From assembly GCA_030636485.1 (NCBI GenBank), contig DAOVWV010000015.1, forward strand, positions 1 to 13,421: a DNA stretch of 13,421 nt. The letters are read 5' to 3'. The notes below the pieces were generated by a model, which saw nothing but the letters and a program-made list of their open reading frames with translations, had not been told where the DNA came from and ran no database searches. Shown in pieces: positions 7,122 through 13,421 of this stretch. The stretch is from Methyloprofundus sp. (lineage in GTDB: Bacteria; Pseudomonadota; Gammaproteobacteria; Methylococcales; Methylomonadaceae). Numbering within the stretch: the stretch's first letter is position 1; each line of letters opens with the position of its first letter. Position numbers and translations under genes: made by a program.

Positions 7122-7558
7122 TAAGCGGGTATAAATAGGGTATTTTAGCGGGTAGAAGGGGGGCTATTCAAGTTTAAGGGAGAATGATTAGGCAGGAGGC
7201 TTGAATATACTTCTGTGGCTGTGAGCGTATGAAGTCTATTTATCATTAGGTTTAGTGAGCCATAACATAAGTCCTGCGTGTCGATGAAAGGTATGCGTGA
7301 AGCGCCAATAGCGCTTATAATAAATCCGGTGAGTTTGCCTTGCTTGAGCGCCTCGTGCAGCCCTATATTGAAAATGGCGATGTTTCTATGTCCTTTTATT
7401 CAGAAAAAACCTTCGCCAAAATAAAAAATAAACTATTTCCCGTACAAAACACATCTGTAACACATTGTTTTATATGCTTGGGGGGAATTACATTTTTCAC
7501 GAAAATAAAATTGGCGAAGGTATTGTTCAGGGAGAGATAATATTATTTAGGTAGGTCA
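7122..7558. promoter_or_regulatory. 437-bp divergent control region between the ligase and TSUP operons
   Basis: This region must hold the promoters of both operons. It has three dyads. The first is TATTCAAG/CTTGAATA at 7165-7172 and 7200-7207, upstream of the ligase. The second is AAGCGC/GCGCTT at 7300-7305 and 7311-7316, whose right end overlaps a perfect TATAAT (7316-7321) but without a recognisable -35. The third is CCTTCGCCAA/TTGGCGAAGG at 7410-7419 and 7511-7520. A 66-codon plus-strand frame (7340-7540) begins with TTG and has no Shine-Dalgarno; I do not call it a gene. No regulator gene is present nearby. Confidence 0.45.
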
Positions 7559-8557
7559 ATGCTAAACAAAGTGAAAAGCAGTTCTTATATTGTCAGTCTA
7601 TTATTTGCCATCGCAGTCTGGTGCGGTTGGTTATTTTATACTTACCCAGGTAGCTGGGCTGTTATCCAAAGTCATTGGCAGGTTTCAGTGACCATGGTCT
7701 TTGGTTCTATTATCGCTGGGGCAACCAGTGAAGGGGGTGGGGCAATAGCCTTTCCCGTGTTTACCAAAGTGTTACAAATCCCTCCGGCTGATGCAAAGGT
7801 TTTTTCTTTGGCAATACAAAGTGTGGGGATGGTCGCGGCTTCCATTGCTATAATAATGATGCGCATTAAAGTATTATGGCGGGTGATCTTCTGGGTGAGC
7901 TTAGGGGGCGGAGCCGGTTTGGCCATAGGGTCTATTTTACTGTCTCCTTTGCTGGCAGCTGACATCATCAGAATGTTATTTACCGTGATGGCCGTTAGCC
8001 TGGCTTTTACACTGATTCGCTTAAGCACGGGGTTGCGCCTTAATCATCGTGCAATGCCTGAAATAACCCTAAGGGAAACGGTGATTTTACTGACTGTAGG
8101 TGTTATTGGTGGTATGGTGTCAGGCCTGGTCGGTAGTGGCATTGATATGCTTTGCTTTTCGGTACTGGTTTTATTGTTCCGTATCAGCGAAAGCATCGCG
8201 ACACCCACCTCGGTTATATTGATGGCGATTAATTCGGTTTTTGGGGTTTTGTTACAGTTTTTTATATTTGATGGAATCAATGAGCAGGTGCAAGCCTATT
8301 GGCTGGCTGCGGTTCCCATCGTCGTGGTAGGTGCGCCTTTAGGGGCTTATTTTTGTAGTCGTATGCATCATCTGCATATTCGTTACTTGCTAATTGCACT
8401 TATTAGTATAGAGTTAATGACATCACTTTGGTTGTTAACTTTTAATGCAAGTTTGATTATATTTAGTATAAGTATGTTGGTGTTTTTTTTGGTCGTTATG
8501 ATTTCGATGAGTAGAGCACAATGTTATGCCCGCTCTTCTGAGCAGGAGCGTGTGTGA
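7559..8557 (+). CDS. TauE/SafE (TSUP) family membrane transporter
   Basis: The 332-residue hydrophobic protein has about eight to nine predicted membrane segments (roughly 11-29, 44-66, 83-103, 107-130, 137-155, 173-193, 195-209 extending into 216-237, 247-265, 276-314). It has the two glycine-rich repeats of the TSUP family: GATSEGGGAIAFPVF (54-68) and GGMVSGLVGSGIDMLCF (184-200). Family members move sulfite, sulfoacetate, sulfonates or other small organic anions across the inner membrane; the substrate here is unknown. The start is ATG with AGGTAGG just upstream. It overlaps the next gene by 4 bp (GTGA), tying it to the PlsC-type acyltransferase and glycosyltransferase. TSUP genes are not a standard part of aryl-polyene clusters. 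Confidence 0.85.
   Translation: MLNKVKSSSYIVSLLFAIAVWCGWLFYTYPGSWAVIQSHWQVSVTMVFGSIIAGATSEGGGAIAFPVFTKVLQIPPADAKVFSLAIQSVGMVAASIAIIMMRIKVLWRVIFWVSLGGGAGLAIGSILLSPLLAADIIRMLFTVMAVSLAFTLIRLSTGLRLNHRAMPEITLRETVILLTVGVIGGMVSGLVGSGIDMLCFSVLVLLFRISESIATPTSVILMAINSVFGVLLQFFIFDGINEQVQAYWLAAVPIVVVGAPLGAYFCSRMHHLHIRYLLIALISIELMTSLWLLTFNASLIIFSISMLVFFLVVMISMSRAQCYARSSEQERV
8544..8548 (+). promoter_or_regulatory. ribosome binding site deciding a GTG start
   Basis: AGGAG lies five bases before the GTG at 8554, which fixes the acyltransferase start inside the last codons of the TSUP gene. The GTG and the TSUP TGA overlap as GTGA. Confidence 0.7.
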
Positions 8558-9333
8558 TTAAATACTGTTGGGAATGGTGTCTACTCTTTTTAGGGTTACT
8601 GTATTGGGCTGTTACGGCAATATCCATTTCATTAACCGGGACGCTGCTGTGCTGGCTGTTGCCGCAAAAGTACGCATTGCTATGCGGGCGTTTTCTATTG
8701 CAAAAAGATTTTCAGTTGTTTGTTTTTTTATTAAAGATTTCCGGATTACTGATTCTGGAAGATGACGCATTAAAAGCACTGGCAGCGCGTAAAGGCGCGA
8801 TGATTGTTGCACCAAATCATGTGGCTCTATGGGATATAGTTTTTGTTGTGGCTCAGGTGCCAGAGCTGATCTGTGTTATGAAAGGCAGCATCATGAGAAA
8901 CCCTTTTTTAGGCGGTGGCGCGCGTCTGGCAGGTTATATCCCGATTAATTCCATTACCCAGATGTTAAGATTGGCTAAGCAGCAATTAAAGGCTGGTGAG
9001 CAAATACTGATGTTTCCTGAAGGTACCCGAACAAAAACGGATGCCCAATGGTTGAACCCTCTAAAAGGCGGTGTGGCATTATTGGCTAAGCAGACCCAGG
9101 TGCCTGTTATACCCGTGTTTATACGCAGTAATACGCGCTTCTATGAAAAAGGCTGGCCGCTGTATAAGAAACCTGAATTTCCTTTAAAAATTAGCATTGA
9201 CGTTGGGGAGCCAGTAAGGCTTGAAAAAGGTGAGTCAGTGCAGGCATTTGCCCAGCGCTTAGAGAGAATCTATATCGCTGAGTTATCCAGCCCACATCCA
9301 TTGCGTAGAAAACAGAAACATAATCATGAGTGA
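8554..9333 (+). CDS. PlsC-type 1-acyl-glycerol-3-phosphate acyltransferase family protein
   Basis: The 259-residue protein has an N-terminal membrane segment (about 8-36) and the four-block pattern of PlsC/LPLAT acyltransferases: NHVALWD (88-94, the NHxxxxD catalytic motif), MRNPFLGGGARLAGYIPI (114-131) in block II, FPEGTRT (154-160) and VPVIPVFI in block IV. It should transfer an acyl group to a lysophospholipid or related lipid hydroxyl at the inner membrane. Translation starts at GTG 8554. The gene overlaps the glycosyltransferase by 8 bp. Together with the LpxL-type enzyme on the other strand, it may build the lipid anchor of a polyene (inference). A housekeeping role in phosphatidic acid synthesis is possible but less likely in this setting. 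Confidence 0.88.
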   Translation: MIKYCWEWCLLFLGLLYWAVTAISISLTGTLLCWLLPQKYALLCGRFLLQKDFQLFVFLLKISGLLILEDDALKALAARKGAMIVAPNHVALWDIVFVVAQVPELICVMKGSIMRNPFLGGGARLAGYIPINSITQMLRLAKQQLKAGEQILMFPEGTRTKTDAQWLNPLKGGVALLAKQTQVPVIPVFIRSNTRFYEKGWPLYKKPEFPLKISIDVGEPVRLEKGESVQAFAQRLERIYIAELSSPHPLRRKQKHNHE

Positions 9334-10072
9334 TAAACCCTCGTTATCAAGCAGCCATCTGGTTTTGATTCCCAGTTATAACACGGGAAGTTTATTAATA
9401 AATACCGTTAGTGAAGCATTGCAACAGTGGTCACCTGTCTGGGTGCTCATTGATGGCAGTGATGATGGCAGTGAGGCACAATTAAAGTCCTTGCAAGCTC
9501 AGAACCCAGACTCTCTACGGGTTATAGTGCGCATTGAAAATAAGGGTAAAGGGGCAACCGTTTTAGAGGGAGTGAGCACGGCGGCAGAACAGGGCTATAC
9601 GCATGTATTAACCATGGATGCAGATTACCAGCACCCTGCCAGTTTTATCAAAAAATTTATGCAGGCTTCTATGGATAAGCTAGAGGCGATGGTGTTAGGG
9701 GAGCCTGAGTTTGATGATTCTGCCCCCATGATCCGGGTGAAAGGACGGCAAATTTCAAACTGGTGGGCAAACCTTGAAACCATGGGCTGGGGTATTCACG
9801 ATTCCTTATTCGGAATGCGAATCTACCCTATAGCAGATTTAATTGCAGTGATGCACTCAACACGCTGGGCAAGGCGTTTTGATTTTGAGCCGGAAATGGC
9901 AGTGCGTATGGCTTGGCGTGGTGTGCCTGTGATTAATATGCTGACCCCTGTGCGTTATATTCCTAAAGAAGAGGGAGGGGTGAGCCAGTTTAAATATGGA
10001 CGGGATAATATCCTGTTAACAGGGATGCACATTCGTTTATTTTTAGGTTTTTTATTGCGCTTAGTAAAATGA
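9326..10072 (+). CDS. family 2 glycosyltransferase of aryl-polyene cluster type
   Basis: The 248-residue GT-A fold enzyme shows VLIPSYNTGSLL (13-24), LIDGSDDGSE (41-50), NKGKGATVLEG (72-82) and the DxD metal/nucleotide-sugar motif DADYQHP (98-104). Further on, LFGMRIYP and VRYIPKEEGGVSQFKY closely recall the stand-alone GT2 proteins encoded in aryl-polyene and xanthomonadin clusters. It probably adds a sugar to the polyene or its lipid carrier on the cytoplasmic face; donor and acceptor are unknown. The ATG overlaps the preceding gene by 8 bp (ATGAGTGA) with only a weak Shine-Dalgarno. It is the last gene of the plus-strand operon, and no obvious terminator follows. Confidence 0.87.
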   Translation: MSDKPSLSSSHLVLIPSYNTGSLLINTVSEALQQWSPVWVLIDGSDDGSEAQLKSLQAQNPDSLRVIVRIENKGKGATVLEGVSTAAEQGYTHVLTMDADYQHPASFIKKFMQASMDKLEAMVLGEPEFDDSAPMIRVKGRQISNWWANLETMGWGIHDSLFGMRIYPIADLIAVMHSTRWARRFDFEPEMAVRMAWRGVPVINMLTPVRYIPKEEGGVSQFKYGRDNILLTGMHIRLFLGFLLRLVK

Positions 10073-10381
10073 TGGACGAAGAGTGAGTGTTAATGGCTGA
10101 TTTGGGAGGGCGTGGTGCTTTGTTCTTACTGCTCATTTAAAATATGACTTATGTTAAGTAATTGACTAATATAATTAGTAAATGGCAGTAGGTTCATCTG
10201 GGTTCTTTGGATTTAAGGCTTAACAATATTCTTCTGGATTGAGACCTGGTTCACTTTATGGGTAAAAAGTATTTTATTTTTTATAGCTTAGGCGGTAATC
10301 TATGACCAAGAAAAAATAATAATCAAACTAAATAGGGATTTTGGGTGTTGATTGATAATGTAAAAGTGGGAGGGTGGTAAT
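10073..10381. other. 309-bp intergenic region
   Basis: No gene or RNA family is recognised. A 15-bp palindrome, ACTAAT-ATA-ATTAGT, lies at 10165-10179 and could be an operator. A 15-codon frame starting at the ATG near 10093 has no Shine-Dalgarno and is not called. No clear sigma70 promoter for the downstream small gene could be fixed. Confidence 0.4.
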
Positions 10382-10684
10382 ATGACTACTAAAGCAATAG
10401 AATTAGACCTTGATTTGCTTAACGAACTTTTTGACAATCAGAAGAAGCTTGATGATCTACTACTAGATGATGATTCTTTTCTTGGTGGTTCTATGGCGTT
10501 TAGCGATCACGGCTTTGGAAGTGATCAGAATGACAGTCTGGATATAGTGGATCTCAATGAGAGTTTATCGCTTGATTCTGAAGAGGTTGCGCTTGATCGG
10601 GGTAATCAAAAAATAATGTATTTTTATGTGCCTATGGCGCTTGAAATTGTCGCAATAGCCTATGGCTTAATGTATCTTATCTGA
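10382..10684 (+). CDS. small acidic protein with C-terminal membrane segment, unknown function
   Basis: The 100-residue product is not recognised. It is strikingly acidic: about 20 Asp/Glu against 5 Lys/Arg. The N-terminal third (about 6-33) is leucine-rich and likely amphipathic helical (LDLDLLNELFDNQKKLDDLL). The middle is Ser/Asp/Gly-rich and probably flexible. The last 23 residues (78-100, beginning IMYFYVPMALEIVAIAY) are hydrophobic with Pro84 and Glu88, which suggests a tail-anchored inner-membrane protein. The strong GGGAGGG (10368-10374) seven bases before the ATG, and the terminator-like hairpin downstream, support a real, separately expressed gene. No link to its neighbours can be shown. 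Confidence 0.7.
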   Translation: MTTKAIELDLDLLNELFDNQKKLDDLLLDDDSFLGGSMAFSDHGFGSDQNDSLDIVDLNESLSLDSEEVALDRGNQKIMYFYVPMALEIVAIAYGLMYLI

Positions 10685-10774
10685 TCTTTAGCATAGGCTT
10701 GAGTTTTTTGGACTAGGGTCGCTGGCAATACAGCTACTTGTCGAAAACGAAGGCATCATTTATCAAATTTTATG

Positions 10775-10838
10775 CGGGGACAGCCTTTATAATCAAGTAT
10801 TTTTTGCTTGATTATAAAGGCTGTCCCCGTTTTTTTTT
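10775..10838 (+). terminator. perfect 23-bp hairpin with T9 tract; intrinsic terminator, REP-like palindrome
   Basis: The arms at 10775-10797 and 10807-10829 are exact complements around a nine-base loop, starting CGGGGACAGCC and ending GGCTGTCCCCG. They are followed by nine T residues (10830-10838). On the plus strand this is an excellent intrinsic terminator for the small acidic gene; the other strand lacks a T-run. The arms are longer than a usual terminator, and GGGGACAG ends recall the dispersed palindromes linked to REP-associated tyrosine transposases, so it may be a mobile repeat that also works as a terminator. Confidence 0.8.
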
Positions 10839-10865
10839 GGTGGAATAATAGTTTTTGAGTAGAAT

Positions 10866-10898
10866 AATGGTTGTCATCAGGTATTTTATACAACCATT
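10866..10898 (+). repeat. 9-bp inverted repeat in the pta leader
   Basis: AATGGTTGT (10866-10874) and ACAACCATT (10890-10898) are perfect complements 15 bases apart, ending 12 bases before the pta start codon. As DNA it could be an operator; as RNA it would place a stem next to a start that has no visible Shine-Dalgarno. Confidence 0.4.
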
Positions 10899-10910
10899 GC
10901 TAATTGAATT

Positions 10911-13004
10911 ATGAATAAGCGGAATATTTATGTAACAGGTGCTGAGCAAGGGAGTGGTAAGTCGATTATTATGTTGGCAATGATGGATATGCTCTCCGGT
11001 TATGCCAGTAAAATCGGTTTTTTTAGGCCTATTATTCATACGCATGAAAAGCAGGATGAATTGATCCAGTTTGTCAGGAATAAGTATCAAATTGATTTTT
11101 CCTATGACGCTATGTATGGTTGCGAGCTTGAAGAGGCACGAGCTCTGCTTGAAAAAAATAAATATAATGAACTGTTAAAGCGAATTTTAACTAAATACCG
11201 TGCACTGAGCGATCAATGTGAGTATGTGCTGTGTGTTGGGCCTGATTATAGGGGGGATGACTCAATCTTTGAGTTTGATTTCAATGCTGAAGTGGCCAAT
11301 AATCTAGGTTGCCTGATTATGCCTGTAGTGCAAGGGCAGGGGCGAAATGATTTTCAGATTATTGACGCTGTTAACCGGTTAAAGCATGCTTTGCTGGAGT
11401 TTGACTGTGATTTGCTTGCCTGCATAATAAATGGTGTTGCTGTTGAACAGCTTGATATTTTACGGGGGCGTTTTAGTCACCGCCCTGAAAATCGCTTTCC
11501 CGTCTATATTGTACCGACGGAGCCTACCCTATATAAGCCTAGCCTAGGTAATATTGCCAGTCAGTTAGATACCGATGTTTTATCCGGAAATAAACAGACC
11601 TTAAATAGACTGGTGAGTCACTATAAAATTGCAGCCATGCAGGTGCCCGACTTTCTGGATCTGCTGGAGGAGGGTGATTTGATTATTACCCCGAGTGATC
11701 GTGCAGATATTATTCTCGCGTGTTTTATGGCCTATTCCTCAAGTAATTACCCACAGATAGCAGGATTGTTACTCACTGGAAAGCAGCAGACTGCCATTCA
11801 GGTAAAGTCCTTATTGGCAGGCCTGGGTGAAACGCCTTTTGCTGTTTTATCGGTAGCGCATGATACCTTTACAACGGCTATGCAGATAAGGGAAGTAAAA
11901 GCACGTTTCTATTCACAGGATGAACGAAAAATTGCGACGGCATTAGGTCTTGTTGAAAGTAATCTGGATTTTTCAGATATGAAGCAGCGGCTGAGCGCCA
12001 AGCACTCAGACCGGGTAACCCCGCTGATGTTTGAGTACGAGCAAATACAGCGGGCTAAACAGGATATCCGGCATATTGTTTTGCCCGAGGGGAGTGAGGA
12101 GCGTATTTTACGTGCAGCGCAAATTTTACTGTTGAGGAAGGCCGTCAATATTACGCTTTTAGGTGATGTCGATGAAATACGGCAAAAAATCAAAACTTTG
12201 GACTTACAGTTAGATGATATAAATATTATTAATCCTTTGCAGTCAGTGTTGCGTAAATTATTTGCCGAAGCCTATTTCAATATTCGCAAAGATAAAGGTG
12301 TCACTTATGATATGGCTTATGATATTATGTCCGATGTTAGTTATTTTGGCACCATGATGGTTCATTTAAACCATGCAGATGGAATGGTTTCTGGCGCTGT
12401 ACATACAACACAGCATACGATACGGCCCGCTTTCCAGATTATTAAAACCCGGCCTGGTACAGCGATAGTCTCAAGTGTCTTTTTTATGTGCATGGAAGAC
12501 CGGGTGCTTGTTTATGGTGACTGTGCGGTCAACCCTGATCCAGATGCACAACAACTGGCAGATATTGCGATAAGTGCAGCAATGACTGCAAAGATGTATA
12601 ATATAGCGCCACGTGTCGCGATGCTTTCTTATTCTACCGGTGAATCTGGTAAAGGGGAGGCTGTGGATAAGGTGCGTCAGGCGGTTGCTATTGCCAGGCT
12701 CGCTCATCCCGAATTAAAAATAGAAGGTCCTATGCAATATGATGCGGCTGTTGATGCAGGCGTTGCGAGGACAAAATTACCTGATAGTGAGGTAGCAGGA
12801 CAGGCTAATGTGTTTATTTTTCCTGACCTCAATACAGGTAATAACACCTATAAAGCTGTGCAACGTTCTTCTGGTGCAATAGCAATAGGTCCAATATTAC
12901 AAGGCTTGAATAAGCCAGTTAATGATTTAAGTCGTGGCTGTACCGTAACCGATATTGTAAATACAGTGGTTATGACAGCCATACAATCTCAATCTAAAAA
13001 CTAA
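10911..13004 (+). CDS. pta: phosphate acetyltransferase, long (three-domain) form
   Basis: The 697-residue enzyme converts acetyl-CoA and phosphate to acetyl phosphate. It has the long-form layout of E. coli Pta: an N-terminal P-loop/BioD-like domain (GAEQGSGKS at 10-18), a central DRTGG-type domain (about 215-330, with GDLIITPSDRADIILAC) and a C-terminal catalytic PTA domain (about 375-695). The C-terminal domain has IVLPEGSEERILRAA near 391, NHADGMVSGAVHTT, VNPDPDAQQLADIA, a YSTGESGKG loop near 570 and PILQGLNKPVNDLSRGC at the end. Length matches the family. The ATG at 10911 is the first in frame; no Shine-Dalgarno is visible and a dyad sits just upstream. No ackA is adjacent; a transaldolase-like gene follows after 19 bp, probably co-transcribed. 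Confidence 0.97.
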   Translation: MNKRNIYVTGAEQGSGKSIIMLAMMDMLSGYASKIGFFRPIIHTHEKQDELIQFVRNKYQIDFSYDAMYGCELEEARALLEKNKYNELLKRILTKYRALSDQCEYVLCVGPDYRGDDSIFEFDFNAEVANNLGCLIMPVVQGQGRNDFQIIDAVNRLKHALLEFDCDLLACIINGVAVEQLDILRGRFSHRPENRFPVYIVPTEPTLYKPSLGNIASQLDTDVLSGNKQTLNRLVSHYKIAAMQVPDFLDLLEEGDLIITPSDRADIILACFMAYSSSNYPQIAGLLLTGKQQTAIQVKSLLAGLGETPFAVLSVAHDTFTTAMQIREVKARFYSQDERKIATALGLVESNLDFSDMKQRLSAKHSDRVTPLMFEYEQIQRAKQDIRHIVLPEGSEERILRAAQILLLRKAVNITLLGDVDEIRQKIKTLDLQLDDINIINPLQSVLRKLFAEAYFNIRKDKGVTYDMAYDIMSDVSYFGTMMVHLNHADGMVSGAVHTTQHTIRPAFQIIKTRPGTAIVSSVFFMCMEDRVLVYGDCAVNPDPDAQQLADIAISAAMTAKMYNIAPRVAMLSYSTGESGKGEAVDKVRQAVAIARLAHPELKIEGPMQYDAAVDAGVARTKLPDSEVAGQANVFIFPDLNTGNNTYKAVQRSSGAIAIGPILQGLNKPVNDLSRGCTVTDIVNTVVMTAIQSQSKN

Positions 13005-13023
13005 AACAAAGGATATAATCAAT

Positions 13024-13421
13024 ATGTTCCAATTATTACTTGATACAGCTGATGTAAAAAAAATCGCTGAAATTAACGAATATCTACCGGTACATGGGGT
13101 CACAACTAACCCATCAATTATGGCAGGTTCTGGTACAGGCGTTAATCATGTTTTACCAGCCATTGTAGAAGTTTTAGGTGAGGATACACAACTTTTTGTA
13201 CAAGCACTAAGTACAACGGTTGATGGTATTGTTGAGGAAGCAAAGCAACTATCTGCAATGCCATACAAAAATATTACAGTCAAAATTCCTACGACCCCCA
13301 TTGGTCTGGCTGCAATGAAACAATTACGCCATACAAATACTCGTACTTTATCAACAGCTATTTATACAGTGCAGCAAGGTTTCCTAGCGGCTTTAAATGG
13401 CGCTGACTATACGTCACCTTA
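13024..13421 (+). CDS. fructose-6-phosphate aldolase/transaldolase-like protein, N-terminal part (window-truncated)
   Basis: The visible 132 residues begin MFQLLLDTADVKKIAEINEY and contain GVTTNPSIMAG (25-35), LFVQALSTT (57-65) and the Schiff-base lysine Lys87 in ITVKIPTTPIGLAAMK. They run on to STAIYTVQQGFLAALNGADY. This is the small FsaA/TalC branch of the transaldolase family, which cleaves or transfers three-carbon units of sugar phosphates. FSA and true TalC transaldolase cannot be told apart without the rest of the protein. An AAGGA Shine-Dalgarno lies about ten bases before the ATG, and the gene follows pta by 19 bp. Confidence 0.9.
   Translation, partial: MFQLLLDTADVKKIAEINEYLPVHGVTTNPSIMAGSGTGVNHVLPAIVEVLGEDTQLFVQALSTTVDGIVEEAKQLSAMPYKNITVKIPTTPIGLAAMKQLRHTNTRTLSTAIYTVQQGFLAALNGADYTSP

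Noticed and set aside
7293..7321. Sigma70 promoter built on TATAAT at 7316-7321
   Set aside because: The -10 is perfect but no acceptable -35 or extended -10 lies at the right distance, so it is mentioned only within the control region.
7340..7540. 66-codon plus-strand frame before the TSUP gene
   Set aside because: TTG start, no Shine-Dalgarno, second half is low complexity and contains the inverted repeat; at most a remnant.
8612..8815. Minus-strand frame inside the PlsC-type gene
   Set aside because: A shadow of a strongly supported coding region.
10812..11090. 92-codon minus-strand frame opposite the start of pta
   Set aside because: It crosses the terminator hairpin and the start of pta, with no family signal.
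1..13421. CRISPR array, tRNA or rRNA genes, IS element with transposase
   Set aside because: I saw no regularly spaced repeats, no tRNA cloverleaf or rRNA-like stretch, and no transposase or integrase frame.

Overview
The window looks like a chromosomal piece of a moderately AT-rich gammaproteobacterium. The gamma-type carA-carB pair, a full-length phosphotransacetylase followed by a fructose-6-phosphate-aldolase-type transaldolase, and a set of aryl-polyene (APE)/xanthomonadin-type genes all fit this. A methylotroph or sulfur-oxidiser-like lineage is possible, but the sequence alone does not settle it.

Layout, left to right. (1) 1-1392, minus strand: the start of carB and complete carA (carbamoyl phosphate for pyrimidine and arginine synthesis), with a hairpin in the carA leader close to the ribosome binding site. 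(2) 1393-1850: intergenic, with a candidate plus-strand promoter and a stem-loop ahead of the next gene. (3) 1851-3455, plus strand: a flavin-dependent halogenase-like oxidoreductase carrying WxWxIP and Fx.Px.Sx.G-type motifs. (4) 7121-3436, minus strand: five genes chained by overlapping stop and start codons: aryl/acyl AMP-ligase, ApeI-like dehydratase, LpxL-type acyltransferase, ApeP-like dehydratase and FabG/ApeQ-like ketoreductase. The last gene runs head-on into the halogenase, and the two coding regions share 20 bp. (5) 7122-7558: divergent control region. (6) 7559-10072, plus strand: TauE/SafE (TSUP) membrane transporter, PlsC-type acyltransferase and an APE-type family 2 glycosyltransferase, again overlapping. 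(7) 10382-10684: a small, strongly acidic protein with a C-terminal hydrophobic segment, unrecognised, followed by a perfect 23-bp hairpin with a T-tract. (8) 10911-end, plus strand: pta and a truncated fsa/talC-like gene.

How the genes may work together (inference from family knowledge). Regions 3-6 contain the starter-activating, reducing, dehydrating, acyl-transferring and sugar-transferring functions of an aryl-polyene pathway, plus a halogenase. This would suit a brominated or chlorinated, lipid-anchored polyene pigment of the xanthomonadin/flexirubin kind. The ketosynthases, acyl carrier proteins, ammonia-lyase, thioesterase and MMPL exporter expected for such a pathway are not in this window. 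They are either encoded elsewhere or replaced by other systems. The flanking genes (carAB, pta-fsa) are central metabolism and look unrelated.
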